From an uncultured Pelagibacteraceae bacterium (lineage in GTDB: Bacteria; Pseudomonadota; Alphaproteobacteria; Pelagibacterales; Pelagibacteraceae): DNA of 36,313 nt. Position 1 is the stretch's first letter; each line of letters begins with the position of its first letter. The DNA is taken from contig CACHTK010000009.1 in the NCBI GenBank assembly GCA_902582765.1, forward strand, positions 1-36,313, read 5' to 3'. Position numbers and translations under genes: made by a program. Shown here piece by piece: positions 7,755 to 15,940 of the stretch. A model generated the notes under the pieces. It searched no databases, was not told the DNA's origin, and was given only the letters and a program-made list of their open reading frames with translations.

Positions 7755-8906
7755 ATGTCTAAAATATTCGATTTATTCATAATAGGTGGCGGTATAAACG
7801 GTGCAGGTATTGCAAGGGATGCTGCGGGTAGAGGTTTATCAGTTTGTTTAGCTGACAAAGGTGAGATTGGTGGAGCAACTTCATCCTGGTCAACGAAATT
7901 AATACATGGTGGTCTTCGTTATTTAGAAAATTATGAATTCAAATTAGTTAGAGAATCTTTAAAAGAAAGAGAAATTGTTTATAAAATTGCTAAACATATT
8001 TCAAAACCCATTCCTTTTATAATTCCTTATGCAGATAAAATTCGACCAGCCTGGTTAATTAAAATTGGTTTATTTTTGTACGATAATTTAGGTGGTAAAA
8101 GTAATATACCAAAATCAAAAACATTTGATCTTAGAAAAAAATTTTCAAATATTCTTAAAGAAAAATACAAAACTGGTTTTCAATATTTTGACATACAAAT
8201 TGACGATAAAAAATTAACGAAATTAAATACCAAAGATGCAAAAAGAAATAACGCTAAAATACTAGAATACAACAAAGTTAAAAAAGCTGAAATTATTGGC
8301 AATGAATGGATTATTAGTCTTGAAAATGGTGAAAAAGTAAAGTCAAAAATTTTGATTAATGCATCTGGACCGTGGATAAATGAAACCTTAAATAAAAATA
8401 TAAAAATTAAATCTAAGAAAAAAATTAGATTGGTTAAAGGAAGTCATATTATTACAAAAAAATTGTACAAAGAAAATGTTGCGTTCACATTTCAAAATAC
8501 TGATAAAAGAATAATATTTGTAATACCTTATAAAGGGAAGTTTTCTTTAATTGGAACAACTGAAGAAGAGGTGAAATCACCTGAAAATAAAGGAATATCA
8601 AAAAAAGAAATTAGATATTTAATTAGTTCAGTAAATAATTACTTAAAAAAACAAATAACATCAAAGGACATCGTAGATACATATTCTGGGATAAGACCTC
8701 TAATTGAAGATTTTAAAACAGCCTCAAAAGTCACAAGAGATTATGTTTTTGATTTAAAAATTATAAAAAAATTACCTTTATTGAATATTTATGGAGGAAA
8801 ACTTACCACCTACAGAAAATTGTCTGAAAAAGTCCTTATTGATCTTGAAAAATTTTTACCTAAAACAAAAAAAGGTCCATGGACACACAAAAAGAAGCTT
8901 TTTTAA
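7755..8906 (+). CDS. glpD: FAD-dependent glycerol-3-phosphate dehydrogenase, short form
   Basis: A 383-residue flavoprotein that would oxidise glycerol-3-phosphate to dihydroxyacetone phosphate at the membrane. The FAD-binding motif IIGGGINGAGIARDAAGRG (9-27), ATSSWSTKLIHGGLRYLE, the active-site region YSGIRPLIED and GGKLTTYRKL are all present. GlpD proteins are usually ~500 residues; this one stops at GPWTHKKKLF, just where the C-terminal helical domain (~110 residues) normally begins. No continuation is visible in other frames, and phnX converges 38 bases later. The ATG at 7755 directly follows an in-frame TAA. A strong AAGGAGG (7718-7724) is ~30 bases upstream, too far for ordinary spacing. 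Context with ugp supports the name. Confidence 0.85.
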   Translation: MSKIFDLFIIGGGINGAGIARDAAGRGLSVCLADKGEIGGATSSWSTKLIHGGLRYLENYEFKLVRESLKEREIVYKIAKHISKPIPFIIPYADKIRPAWLIKIGLFLYDNLGGKSNIPKSKTFDLRKKFSNILKEKYKTGFQYFDIQIDDKKLTKLNTKDAKRNNAKILEYNKVKKAEIIGNEWIISLENGEKVKSKILINASGPWINETLNKNIKIKSKKKIRLVKGSHIITKKLYKENVAFTFQNTDKRIIFVIPYKGKFSLIGTTEEEVKSPENKGISKKEIRYLISSVNNYLKKQITSKDIVDTYSGIRPLIEDFKTASKVTRDYVFDLKIIKKLPLLNIYGGKLTTYRKLSEKVLIDLEKFLPKTKKGPWTHKKKLF

Positions 8907-8944
8907 TTTCCACGGTCTTAAAAAATGCTTTTCATTAAGTAATT

Positions 8945-9739
8945 TTATTTAATTCTAGTTTGAATTATTTTGATAATTTTAGGTAAATCTTTAATTGTAT
9001 CTATTACATAGTGAGCGCCTACTTTCTTAAATTTATTCTTGATCTTTTTTCTAAATTTAGTTTTATCTTTAAAAGAAAGTCTATTAAATTCGACTTCTGT
9101 TTTACCAAATTCATTACCTGAAAATATAACACCCACTACCCACATCCCAGCATTTACTCCCTCTAACAATCCAGGAATAGTGTCATCAACTTTTATACAA
9201 TTTGATCCCTTGGTAATATTTAATTCAGAAAAAATTTTATATATTATTTCAGCTGAGGGTCTTCCAATTTTTGTGTATGAAGAACTATATGACACATCAG
9301 GTATAAATCTTTGTTTTTTTAGTTCTGGCAATATAACATTTAGAATTTCTTCTGAATATCCGGTATTGATTCCTATTTTTATTTTTTTGTTTTTTATAAA
9401 ATCTAAAGTTTTTTTACTTCCTGATATAAATTTTGAATGTTTCTTAATTATTTTTTTTAATTCTGGATTAAAAAGTTTAAACAATTTATCAATATCTTTA
9501 TCTGTTGGTTTTGATTTAAATTTTTTTTTCCACTGCGAATTAATTTTTCTTGTTGTTAGCAATGCTTTTATATGGGCTCGTTTTTCAATACCCATTGGTC
9601 CTATGGCTTGTTTTCGTGTAATTTTAATTCCAAACCTATCAAATAATTCTATAAGAACTTGAGATGGCGCAAGGCTTCCAAAATCTATTAATGTACCAGC
9701 TAAATCAAATACAATTCCTTCTATATTGGAATTTTTCAT
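8945..9739 (-). CDS. phnX: Phosphonoacetaldehyde hydrolase (phosphonatase)
   Basis: A 264-residue HAD-superfamily enzyme, normal for PhnX, which splits phosphonoacetaldehyde into acetaldehyde and phosphate, the last step of 2-aminoethylphosphonate use. The nucleophile motif FDLAGTLIDFG has Asp12. PMGIEKRAH carries a lysine at residue 53, the position of the Schiff-base lysine in Bacillus cereus PhnX. INTGYS and KVDDTIPGLLEGVNAGMW provide the remaining HAD motifs. The lysine separates it from ordinary phosphoglycolate phosphatases. No transaminase gene (phnW) is in the window, so the upstream step must be encoded elsewhere. A triple Pho box ~120 bases before the start predicts induction by phosphate starvation. 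Confidence 0.82.
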   Translation of the reverse strand: MKNSNIEGIVFDLAGTLIDFGSLAPSQVLIELFDRFGIKITRKQAIGPMGIEKRAHIKALLTTRKINSQWKKKFKSKPTDKDIDKLFKLFNPELKKIIKKHSKFISGSKKTLDFIKNKKIKIGINTGYSEEILNVILPELKKQRFIPDVSYSSSYTKIGRPSAEIIYKIFSELNITKGSNCIKVDDTIPGLLEGVNAGMWVVGVIFSGNEFGKTEVEFNRLSFKDKTKFRKKIKNKFKKVGAHYVIDTIKDLPKIIKIIQTRIK

Positions 9740-9856
9740 ATGTTTTTTTTCGAATCTTTTATTTAAAATTTAATATTTGAAATTAATCATATCTTTAATT
9801 GAATAATAATACTGATTTTATTGCTGTTTATTTTGATTTTAACTTGTTTTATTAAT

Positions 9857-9884
9857 GTTACAAAAATATTACAGATTTATTACA
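9857..9884 (-). promoter_or_regulatory. Triple Pho box upstream of phnX
   Basis: On the minus strand TGTAATA, TGTAATA and TGTAACA occur in tandem, each starting 11 bp after the last (plus-strand cores attac/gttac at 9857, 9868 and 9879). The 11-bp direct-repeat spacing is that of PhoB binding sites, and the words match the pstS box. The orientation and the 117-base distance point to phnX. The box ends 1 base before the ATG of the divergent TPR gene, so PhoB bound here could also affect that gene. Confidence 0.7.
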
Positions 9885-9885
9885 T

Positions 9886-10437
9886 ATGCTGAAAATACTA
9901 AATTTCTTATTGATAATTTCAACAGTATGTTTGACTTCAGCAGCAAAAACAGATGAGTTAGATTTAAACAAACTTTTGAGTAAGTTAAAAGATTGTAATA
10001 CACAAAGTGAAGCAAAAATTTTAGAAAAAAGCATATGGAATTTGTGGGAAACACATCCATCTAATTTTCAATTAACTATTGATTTAAAAGAAGGTTCAAG
10101 ACTAGTTCAAAATGGAAATTATATAAGGGCATATAGGATTTTTAGTAAAATTATAGAAAAAGATCCTAATTGGGCTGAAGCTTGGAATAGACGTGCAACA
10201 TCTTTATATTTTATGGGTAAGTATAAAAAATCACTTAGAGATATTGATATGGTCTTAAAACTTGAAAGCAGGCATTTCGGTGCTCTAATTGGAAAAGGAC
10301 AAGTATACATGGAAATGAAAGATTACGAAAAAGCCTACACTAGTTATTTAGAAGCTTCATATATAAACCCAATGAATACTGATACAATAAATCAAATAAA
10401 CAAAGTCTCTAAATTAATTAAAGAAAAAACAATATAA
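9886..10437 (+). CDS. Secreted TPR-repeat protein
   Basis: A 183-residue protein with a likely Sec signal peptide (MLKILNFLLIISTVCLTSAA, cut near residue 20) and about three tetratricopeptide repeats between residues ~70 and 175, with core patterns such as GNYIRAYRIFSKIIEKDPNW and KDYEKAYTSYLEASYINP. TPR proteins act as periplasmic or envelope scaffolds; the specific role is unknown. Divergent from phnX, with the phnX Pho box touching its start codon and no visible Shine-Dalgarno, so its message may be leaderless or start upstream of the box. A downstream start would destroy the signal peptide, so 9886 is preferred. Confidence 0.7.
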   Translation: MLKILNFLLIISTVCLTSAAKTDELDLNKLLSKLKDCNTQSEAKILEKSIWNLWETHPSNFQLTIDLKEGSRLVQNGNYIRAYRIFSKIIEKDPNWAEAWNRRATSLYFMGKYKKSLRDIDMVLKLESRHFGALIGKGQVYMEMKDYEKAYTSYLEASYINPMNTDTINQINKVSKLIKEKTI

Positions 10438-10485
10438 TTACTTTATCTGTAAAATATCTTTAATATTATTAAAATATAATAACTT

Positions 10486-10986
10486 ATGAATTATTTGAAA
10501 AATATTAAGCTTACAAATAATATAACTTTAATTAATAAGCCATTCAAAAAAAAAGAATATTATCATTTCTTAAAAACCTCTGATTTATCTTTGGTAGTTG
10601 CGGAAATTAAGAAAAACGTTTTTGTTCTAGTTAGTCAAAAAAGAATTCCAGTTAATAAAATCAGCTATGAATTTCCATCTGGTATGATTGATAAAGGAGA
10701 AAATTCTATAAGTGCTGCTTGTAGAGAATTTTATGAGGAAACAGGATATAAAATATTAGGAAGACCAAAAAAATTATTTACAATTAATTGTGAGCCAGGA
10801 AGGTTAACAACTAAAATATACTGCTATTATTCAAATAGAATAATTAAAAAAAAAGGACCTGAGAAAGCTATTAAAATTCATTTTCTGTCTAAAGAAGAAA
10901 TAAACAAATTAATTTTAAATGAAAAATTTTGTAATGCCTCTCATGTGGCTTCATTTTTTAAAGTTATAAAGGTGCCTACAAAGTAA
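10486..10986 (+). CDS. Nudix hydrolase (ADP-ribose pyrophosphatase-like)
   Basis: A 166-residue protein with a complete Nudix box: Gly66, Glu72, then R80-E81-F-Y-E84-E85-T-G87-Y88. It is preceded by EFPSGMID, as in ADP-ribose or ADP-sugar pyrophosphatases. It would cleave a nucleoside-diphosphate-linked compound to a nucleotide and a phosphorylated partner. The exact substrate cannot be read from the sequence. It lies 48 bases after the TPR gene, and its stop codon sits inside the loop of a hairpin. Confidence 0.85.
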   Translation: MNYLKNIKLTNNITLINKPFKKKEYYHFLKTSDLSLVVAEIKKNVFVLVSQKRIPVNKISYEFPSGMIDKGENSISAACREFYEETGYKILGRPKKLFTINCEPGRLTTKIYCYYSNRIIKKKGPEKAIKIHFLSKEEINKLILNEKFCNASHVASFFKVIKVPTK

Positions 10987-10999
10987 GCACCTTTTATAA
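10964..10999 (+). terminator. Terminator-like hairpin at the end of the Nudix gene
   Basis: TTATAAAGGTGC (10964-10975) pairs with GCACCTTTTATAA (10987-10999), with one extra T. The core is the 8-bp AAAGGTGC / GCACCTTT. The loop of 11 bases contains the gene's TAA. The trailing U-run is short, so termination may be partial. Confidence 0.5.
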
Positions 11000-11090
11000 G
11001 AGAAGAATAATGATTTCATTAATGTAATTAATGATGAAATATTACTGATAAATTAATAAAATATTAAATCTAATTTAAATTAACATTAAA

Positions 11091-12599
11091 TTAATTTGAA
11101 TAAATTACCCTAGGATCTAAAAATAATTCTCTTGCTAAAGCTTTGAATTTTTTCGTAACTTGTTTTGAGATTATCTCTTGATGCTGCGAAGGTATTTTTA
11201 AAAAAACAGCATTTCCTCTTTTATAAAGTTTAAATTCTTCTAAAAAAATTGTAGATATTGATGTAAGAGAATTAGCAAATCTTAAGGCTGCACCAACTTG
11301 TTTGCATGAATATATCTCGTTGTTATTTAAAAACGTTAAGTATTCTATCTTTGGGTTGTATTTTATACTGCAATATCTCCAGTAACAAGAAAGTGCCAAT
11401 TGTATTCTTTCTTTATGTGAAAGTTTTAATAAAGGCGTATTTAATGTTTCTTGAAAAACCAACTCTGCTTTTTGGAATGCTCCCAAACCCCAATCCATAT
11501 GACTTAGTACGCAAGATAGATGAAGCAATTTTTGATTAAAATGCTCATTTCCCTCAAATATAGGTTTTATAAAATGAAAATATTTCTTATATGTAGATCC
11601 TAAATCGCCTCTTTTTTTTGAAATATGCTCTAATGATTTATTAAAAACAAAATTACTATCTGAGTTTTTAAATAAATCTTTGGCAAGAGATCCTTCTCTA
11701 ATACCGCTAATTGAGCAAATAACATTTTTTGGATTTGCTATGTTCATAATTTCTTCTAGAATTATTGAGCTATAAGGAAGATAAGGCGTTCTAGACTTTG
11801 ATATGTATTCAACTGATTTCAATTTAGATTTATTAAATGAAGAAATTTTTTCTAAAAATTTTGTAAGTTTTTCATTTTCTATTGAGTATTGATGAATAAT
11901 ATGGACTGGATATTCATTTTGAAATAAGTGTAATTTAAACAGAGCTCTCCACGTACCTCCCACCAAATATAAATTATTAAATTTTTTTTTAGATAACCAT
12001 TTTTCATCTCTTAAAAGATTTTTGAGATATTTAGATAAATTTCTTTTTTTAACAATAGGATTGTTAATTAACCTTAAAACACCAACTGGAAGTGATGTTT
12101 TATTTGTTACAACATTGTTTTCAACTCTAGCAAGCTCTAAACTTCCACCACCTAAATCAGCAACAAGTCCATCCACATTCTCAAATCCAATTTTAACGCC
12201 TTCAGCTGATGATTCAGCTTCTTCTTCACCAGTTAAAATATTTATATTTTTTTTAAATAAGTATTCTACTTCTTCAATAAAGGGCTTTGCGTCTGTAGCT
12301 TCTCTTAATACAGCTGTTGCAATAATTTTAAGGTTATTAATTTTTGAAACATTAAGAATTTCTGAAAATCTTTTTAAAACTTTTAAAGCATATATCTTGC
12401 CTGATTTATGAAGTTTTTTTGATTTATCTAAGTTTTTACCAAGTTCACAAACTGCTTTTTCATTAAAAAAAGGTACTCTAGATGATGTAAAATCATCGTA
12501 AATTAACATTCTTATAGAATTTGAACCTATATCAATAATAGCTAATTTTGATTGTCTTAATTTTAAATTTTGCTTATTTTTAATTACTTTAAGTTCCAT
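11091..12599 (-). CDS. ppx: Exopolyphosphatase (Ppx/GppA family)
   Basis: A 502-residue Ppx/GppA phosphatase of the actin-like ATPase fold, which releases phosphate from polyphosphate or converts pppGpp to ppGpp. Phosphate-binding motifs IDIGSNSIRM (22-31), ATAVLREA (94-101), the catalytic-glutamate region LTGEEEAE (122-129) and VADLGGGSLEL (146-156) are intact. The ~200-residue C-terminal helical region is present, so length is normal for Ppx. The start overlaps the ppk end by 11 bases, the common ppk-ppx arrangement. A GppA-like role is possible, but the ppk linkage favours polyphosphate. Confidence 0.9.
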   Translation of the reverse strand: MELKVIKNKQNLKLRQSKLAIIDIGSNSIRMLIYDDFTSSRVPFFNEKAVCELGKNLDKSKKLHKSGKIYALKVLKRFSEILNVSKINNLKIIATAVLREATDAKPFIEEVEYLFKKNINILTGEEEAESSAEGVKIGFENVDGLVADLGGGSLELARVENNVVTNKTSLPVGVLRLINNPIVKKRNLSKYLKNLLRDEKWLSKKKFNNLYLVGGTWRALFKLHLFQNEYPVHIIHQYSIENEKLTKFLEKISSFNKSKLKSVEYISKSRTPYLPYSSIILEEIMNIANPKNVICSISGIREGSLAKDLFKNSDSNFVFNKSLEHISKKRGDLGSTYKKYFHFIKPIFEGNEHFNQKLLHLSCVLSHMDWGLGAFQKAELVFQETLNTPLLKLSHKERIQLALSCYWRYCSIKYNPKIEYLTFLNNNEIYSCKQVGAALRFANSLTSISTIFLEEFKLYKRGNAVFLKIPSQHQEIISKQVTKKFKALARELFLDPRVIYSN

Positions 12600-14739
12600 C
12601 TTTAACCAACCTTAAGTTTAATTTTTTAGGTTTAATTTTTAGTTTTGCCTTTCCTCTTCCTGATAAACTTGGATTATTCATGAAATAATCATGTGCAGAA
12701 AAAGAATCTTTCCGACTATATTTAATTTTTTGATAATTTCCATTAGGATAAAGTTCCCAGCTCTGATTCGTGTCTAGATAATTGGCCATCATTATTTGGT
12801 CTAAAACCTGTTCATGAACAGTTTGATTTTCAATTGGCACGAGAAGTTCGACTCTTCTATCTAGATTTCTTGGCATCAAATCTGCAGATGAAATATAAAC
12901 TTTTGCATTTCTGTTAGGCATTAATTTTCCATTTGCAAAACAATATATTCTTGAGTGTTCAAGAAATCTTCCAATGATACTTTTTACAATAATATTTTCC
13001 GATTTATTTTTAATACCAGGTCTTAAACAACATACACCTCTTACAAATAAAGAGACTTTTACACCGACACTAGAAGCCTCATAAAATTTATCAATTATTT
13101 GTGAATCAACTAATGAATTCATTTTAGCCCAAATCTCAGCGTGTTTCCCTTTTTTTGCATTACTTATTTCCTTATCTATATTCTGATTTAAAGTTTTTCT
13201 TAAATTTACAGGTGAAATGGAAATTTTATTTAAATTTCTTGGTTTAGAATATCCAGTCACGTAATTGTAGAATTTTTCTACATCTGCAGCCATTTTTTTA
13301 TCAGAGCTAAATAGAGATAAGTCTGTGTATATTTTTGCATTTACAGGATGATAATTGCCAGTACCTAAATGGAAATATGTTTGAATTTTACCACCCTCAC
13401 GTCGATGTATTAGTGATGATTTAGCATGTGTTTTGTATTTTGCAAAACCATAAACAATTTGAACTCCAGCTTTTTCAAGACTTCTTGCCAGCTGTATATT
13501 TGCTTCTTCATCAAATCTAGCTTTGATTTCAATTAAAGCAGTAACTGTTTTGCCATTTTCGGAAGCGCTAATTAATGCTTTAACAATTGGTGAATCTAAA
13601 GTAGTTCTGTACAATGTTTGTTTAATAGCAATTACTTTTTTATCCATAGCAGCTTGATTTAAAAATTCAATTACAGCATCAAAAGTCTCAAATGGATGAT
13701 GAACTATTAGGTCTTTTTTCTTAATTGTCTCAAAAAAATTATTATTGTATTCTTTTAATCTTTCTACTTCTCTTGGTGTAAAGTTTTTAAATTTTAATTT
13801 AGAATTTTTAATTTTACAAATTTGGTCTATATCCTGGATTCCAACTAAACCTGCTACTTCATAAATATAATTTGGATTAATTTCTAATTTATTTGTTATA
13901 AATTTTACAAGTTCTTTGTCGCTTTTTTCTAAAATTTCTAATCTAACAATATCACCAGTTCTTCTTCGCTTTAATGCTAGTTCAAATGATCTGACTAAAT
14001 CCTCAGCCTCTTCTTGAATTTCTACATCACTATCTCTTATTACTCTAAATATCATTTTCTTTTCTAATAAATGATCTGGAAAAATTTCAGAGGCAAAGTA
14101 ACCAATAACATCGTCTAGAACCAAAAATTTCTTAAATGATTTTCCTCCATCTATTTCAATAAATCTTGATAAAGCTTTAGGAATTACGATAATTGAATTA
14201 AGAATTCTCTTTTTTTTCTTTTTCTTCAGCTTCATAACTAAAGCTCTACCTTGATTAATAATAAATGGAAAAGGATGAGAAGGATCAATCGCTGATGGTG
14301 TAAGTAGAGGATAAATTTCTTCGTTAAATATTTCTAATAATTTCTTTTTTTCTTTTGTGTTAAGGTTTTCTGGCTTAGTCAATAAAATATTATTTCTCTT
14401 CAGCTGATTTGATAGATTATTAAATATGGTATTTTGTTTATTTAATAGATTTTTTGTATCATTAATAACCATCTCCATCTGTTCTTCAGGCGTTAGTCCA
14501 TCTGAACTTAGTGAGTCGACTTCTTGTTTAATTTGACTGTATAGTCCAGCAACTCGAACCATAAAAAATTCATCTAAATTAGAGCCTGCAATAGATAAAA
14601 ATTTTACTCTCTCATAAAGAGGATTTTCAATATTTTGCGCCTCTAACAGAACTCTATCGTTAAATTTTAACCATGATAATTCTCTATTTATATAATTGGA
14701 TTTAAGCTCTTCTTTGTCTTGTTTTTTTAATGCAGTCAT
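12589..14739 (-). CDS. ppk: Polyphosphate kinase 1
   Basis: A 716-residue PPK1, which makes polyphosphate from ATP. The N-terminal INRELSWLKFNDRVL, the catalytic core with His438 (KTHAKSSLIHRR) and His457 (FHLGTGNYHP), and the C-terminal ISSADLMPRNLDRRVE are all there. I take the ATG at 14739 (MTALKKQDKEE). A further 36 codons are open upstream, but they overlap the start of sixA, and homology begins only at YINRELSW. The 13-base gap to the divergent sixA leaves no room for two separate promoters. Confidence 0.93.
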   Translation of the reverse strand: MTALKKQDKEELKSNYINRELSWLKFNDRVLLEAQNIENPLYERVKFLSIAGSNLDEFFMVRVAGLYSQIKQEVDSLSSDGLTPEEQMEMVINDTKNLLNKQNTIFNNLSNQLKRNNILLTKPENLNTKEKKKLLEIFNEEIYPLLTPSAIDPSHPFPFIINQGRALVMKLKKKKKKRILNSIIVIPKALSRFIEIDGGKSFKKFLVLDDVIGYFASEIFPDHLLEKKMIFRVIRDSDVEIQEEAEDLVRSFELALKRRRTGDIVRLEILEKSDKELVKFITNKLEINPNYIYEVAGLVGIQDIDQICKIKNSKLKFKNFTPREVERLKEYNNNFFETIKKKDLIVHHPFETFDAVIEFLNQAAMDKKVIAIKQTLYRTTLDSPIVKALISASENGKTVTALIEIKARFDEEANIQLARSLEKAGVQIVYGFAKYKTHAKSSLIHRREGGKIQTYFHLGTGNYHPVNAKIYTDLSLFSSDKKMAADVEKFYNYVTGYSKPRNLNKISISPVNLRKTLNQNIDKEISNAKKGKHAEIWAKMNSLVDSQIIDKFYEASSVGVKVSLFVRGVCCLRPGIKNKSENIIVKSIIGRFLEHSRIYCFANGKLMPNRNAKVYISSADLMPRNLDRRVELLVPIENQTVHEQVLDQIMMANYLDTNQSWELYPNGNYQKIKYSRKDSFSAHDYFMNNPSLSGRGKAKLKIKPKKLNLRLVKDGT

Positions 14740-14752
14740 ATATTTAGATTTA

Positions 14753-15268
14753 ATGCGCGAATTATATGTCATGAGACATGCAAAATCTAGTTGGGAAGAC
14801 CCAAATTTAAGTGATTTTGAAAGACCACTAAATAAAAGAGGCATCAAAAGTGCAAAAATTATAAGTGAATTTTTTGTTAAAAAAAAATACTCCTTTGACT
14901 ACGTGCTTTTATCTTCATCAAAAAGAACAAAAAAAACTCTAAATTTAATACTGAATAAAATAAATAAACCAAAAAAAATTAAAAGTTCCTCAAAACTCTA
15001 TTTGGTTAATGAAAATGAAATAATAGCTAATATAAAAAATATCCATAAAAAGTTTAAGAAAGTATTGATAATAAATCATGAACCTGCTCTTAAAAATTTA
15101 GTTATAAAATTAACTAAAAATAAAGATAATAGTAATTTTAAACTATTAAATTATAAATTCCCAACTTGTGCATTTGCTAAAATAGTTTTCGATACGAATG
15201 ATTGGATAAATATTGAAGAGAAAGGAATTATTTCTGAATTTGTAAGGCCTAAAGATTTAGTTATCTAA
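14753..15268 (+). CDS. sixA: Phosphohistidine phosphatase SixA-like
   Basis: A 171-residue histidine phosphatase. The catalytic RHAKSSW begins at residue 8 (MRELYVMRHAKSSW), and a second histidine is in NHEPALKNL, as in SixA, which removes phosphate from phosphohistidine in phosphorelay or PTS proteins. The start at 14753 is chosen because the motif stands close to the N-terminus in this family; an upstream in-frame ATG at 14696 would run into ppk. The 3' end overlaps the tail of phoB by 12 bases. Its target here is unknown; a link to polyphosphate or Pho signalling is only suggested by position. Confidence 0.82.
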   Translation: MRELYVMRHAKSSWEDPNLSDFERPLNKRGIKSAKIISEFFVKKKYSFDYVLLSSSKRTKKTLNLILNKINKPKKIKSSSKLYLVNENEIIANIKNIHKKFKKVLIINHEPALKNLVIKLTKNKDNSNFKLLNYKFPTCAFAKIVFDTNDWINIEEKGIISEFVRPKDLVI

Positions 15269-15940
15269 CGAATAGCCTGCAGATCTCACTGTGCGAATTA
15301 AATTTTCTAATCCACTTACATTTAAAACTTTTCTCAATCTTCTTATGTGAACATCAACCGTTCTACTTTCTACATAAATATTTTCACCCCAAACATTATT
15401 TAGTAATTGTTCTCTTGAATAAACTCTTTTTGGATTTTTAATAAAAAAATCTAATAATTTAAATTCTGTGGGTCCCAAAATTATTTCCTTATCATTTCTA
15501 TAAACTCTTTTTGCTAATCTATCAATTTTAAGGTCTTTAAATTCCACAACATCAGTTGATGACAAAGGTTTAGCCCTTCTTAACAAAGATTTAATTCTTG
15601 CATTTAATTCTTTTTGGCTAAATGGTTTAGTGACGTAATCATCGGCTCCAGTTTCAAATGCTTTTAATTTATCTTCCTCCTCTCCTTTTGCAGTAAGCAT
15701 AATAATTGGAATGTCATTATATTTTTTATCCCTTTTTAACTGTTTACATATTTCAACACCTGATAAATCTGGCAACATCCAATCTAATAAGATTAAGTCT
15801 GGCATTTTTTGTTTTATTGATTTTAAAGAGTCCTCTCCATTTTCACTTGAAGAAACCTTATGACCTTCTTTTTCTAAATTATATTTTAATAAGGTTGAAA
15901 TTGGCGCCTCATCTTCTGCAATAAATATGTGTGCACTCAT
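15257..15940 (-). CDS. phoB: Phosphate response regulator
   Basis: A 227-residue OmpR/PhoB-type regulator that activates phosphate-starvation genes. In the receiver domain the acidic pocket Glu9/Asp10, phospho-acceptor Asp53 (LLDWMLPDLSG), Thr83 and Lys105 (VTKPF) are intact. The C-terminal winged helix ends with VESRTVDVHIRRLRKVL and IRTVRSAGYSL, as in PhoB. Its start overlaps the phoU stop by one base (TAATG), making it the last gene of the pst-phoU-phoB operon. The aligned Pho boxes in this window are its likely targets. Confidence 0.94.
   Translation of the reverse strand: MSAHIFIAEDEAPISTLLKYNLEKEGHKVSSSENGEDSLKSIKQKMPDLILLDWMLPDLSGVEICKQLKRDKKYNDIPIIMLTAKGEEEDKLKAFETGADDYVTKPFSQKELNARIKSLLRRAKPLSSTDVVEFKDLKIDRLAKRVYRNDKEIILGPTEFKLLDFFIKNPKRVYSREQLLNNVWGENIYVESRTVDVHIRRLRKVLNVSGLENLIRTVRSAGYSLDN

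Noticed and set aside
8877..8915. Hairpin between glpD and phnX (CCATGGA with TCCACGG)
   Set aside because: It has an internal mismatch and a long loop; too weak to call a terminator.
10447..10464. CTGTAAA-ATAT-CTTTAAT as a Pho box for the Nudix gene
   Set aside because: Only the first repeat fits the TGTAA core, and the site would lie about 20 bases from the ATG with no room for a promoter.
14740..14847. Longer ppk with 36 extra N-terminal residues
   Set aside because: The added residues do not resemble PPK and overlap the sixA start; the ATG at 14739 fits the family.
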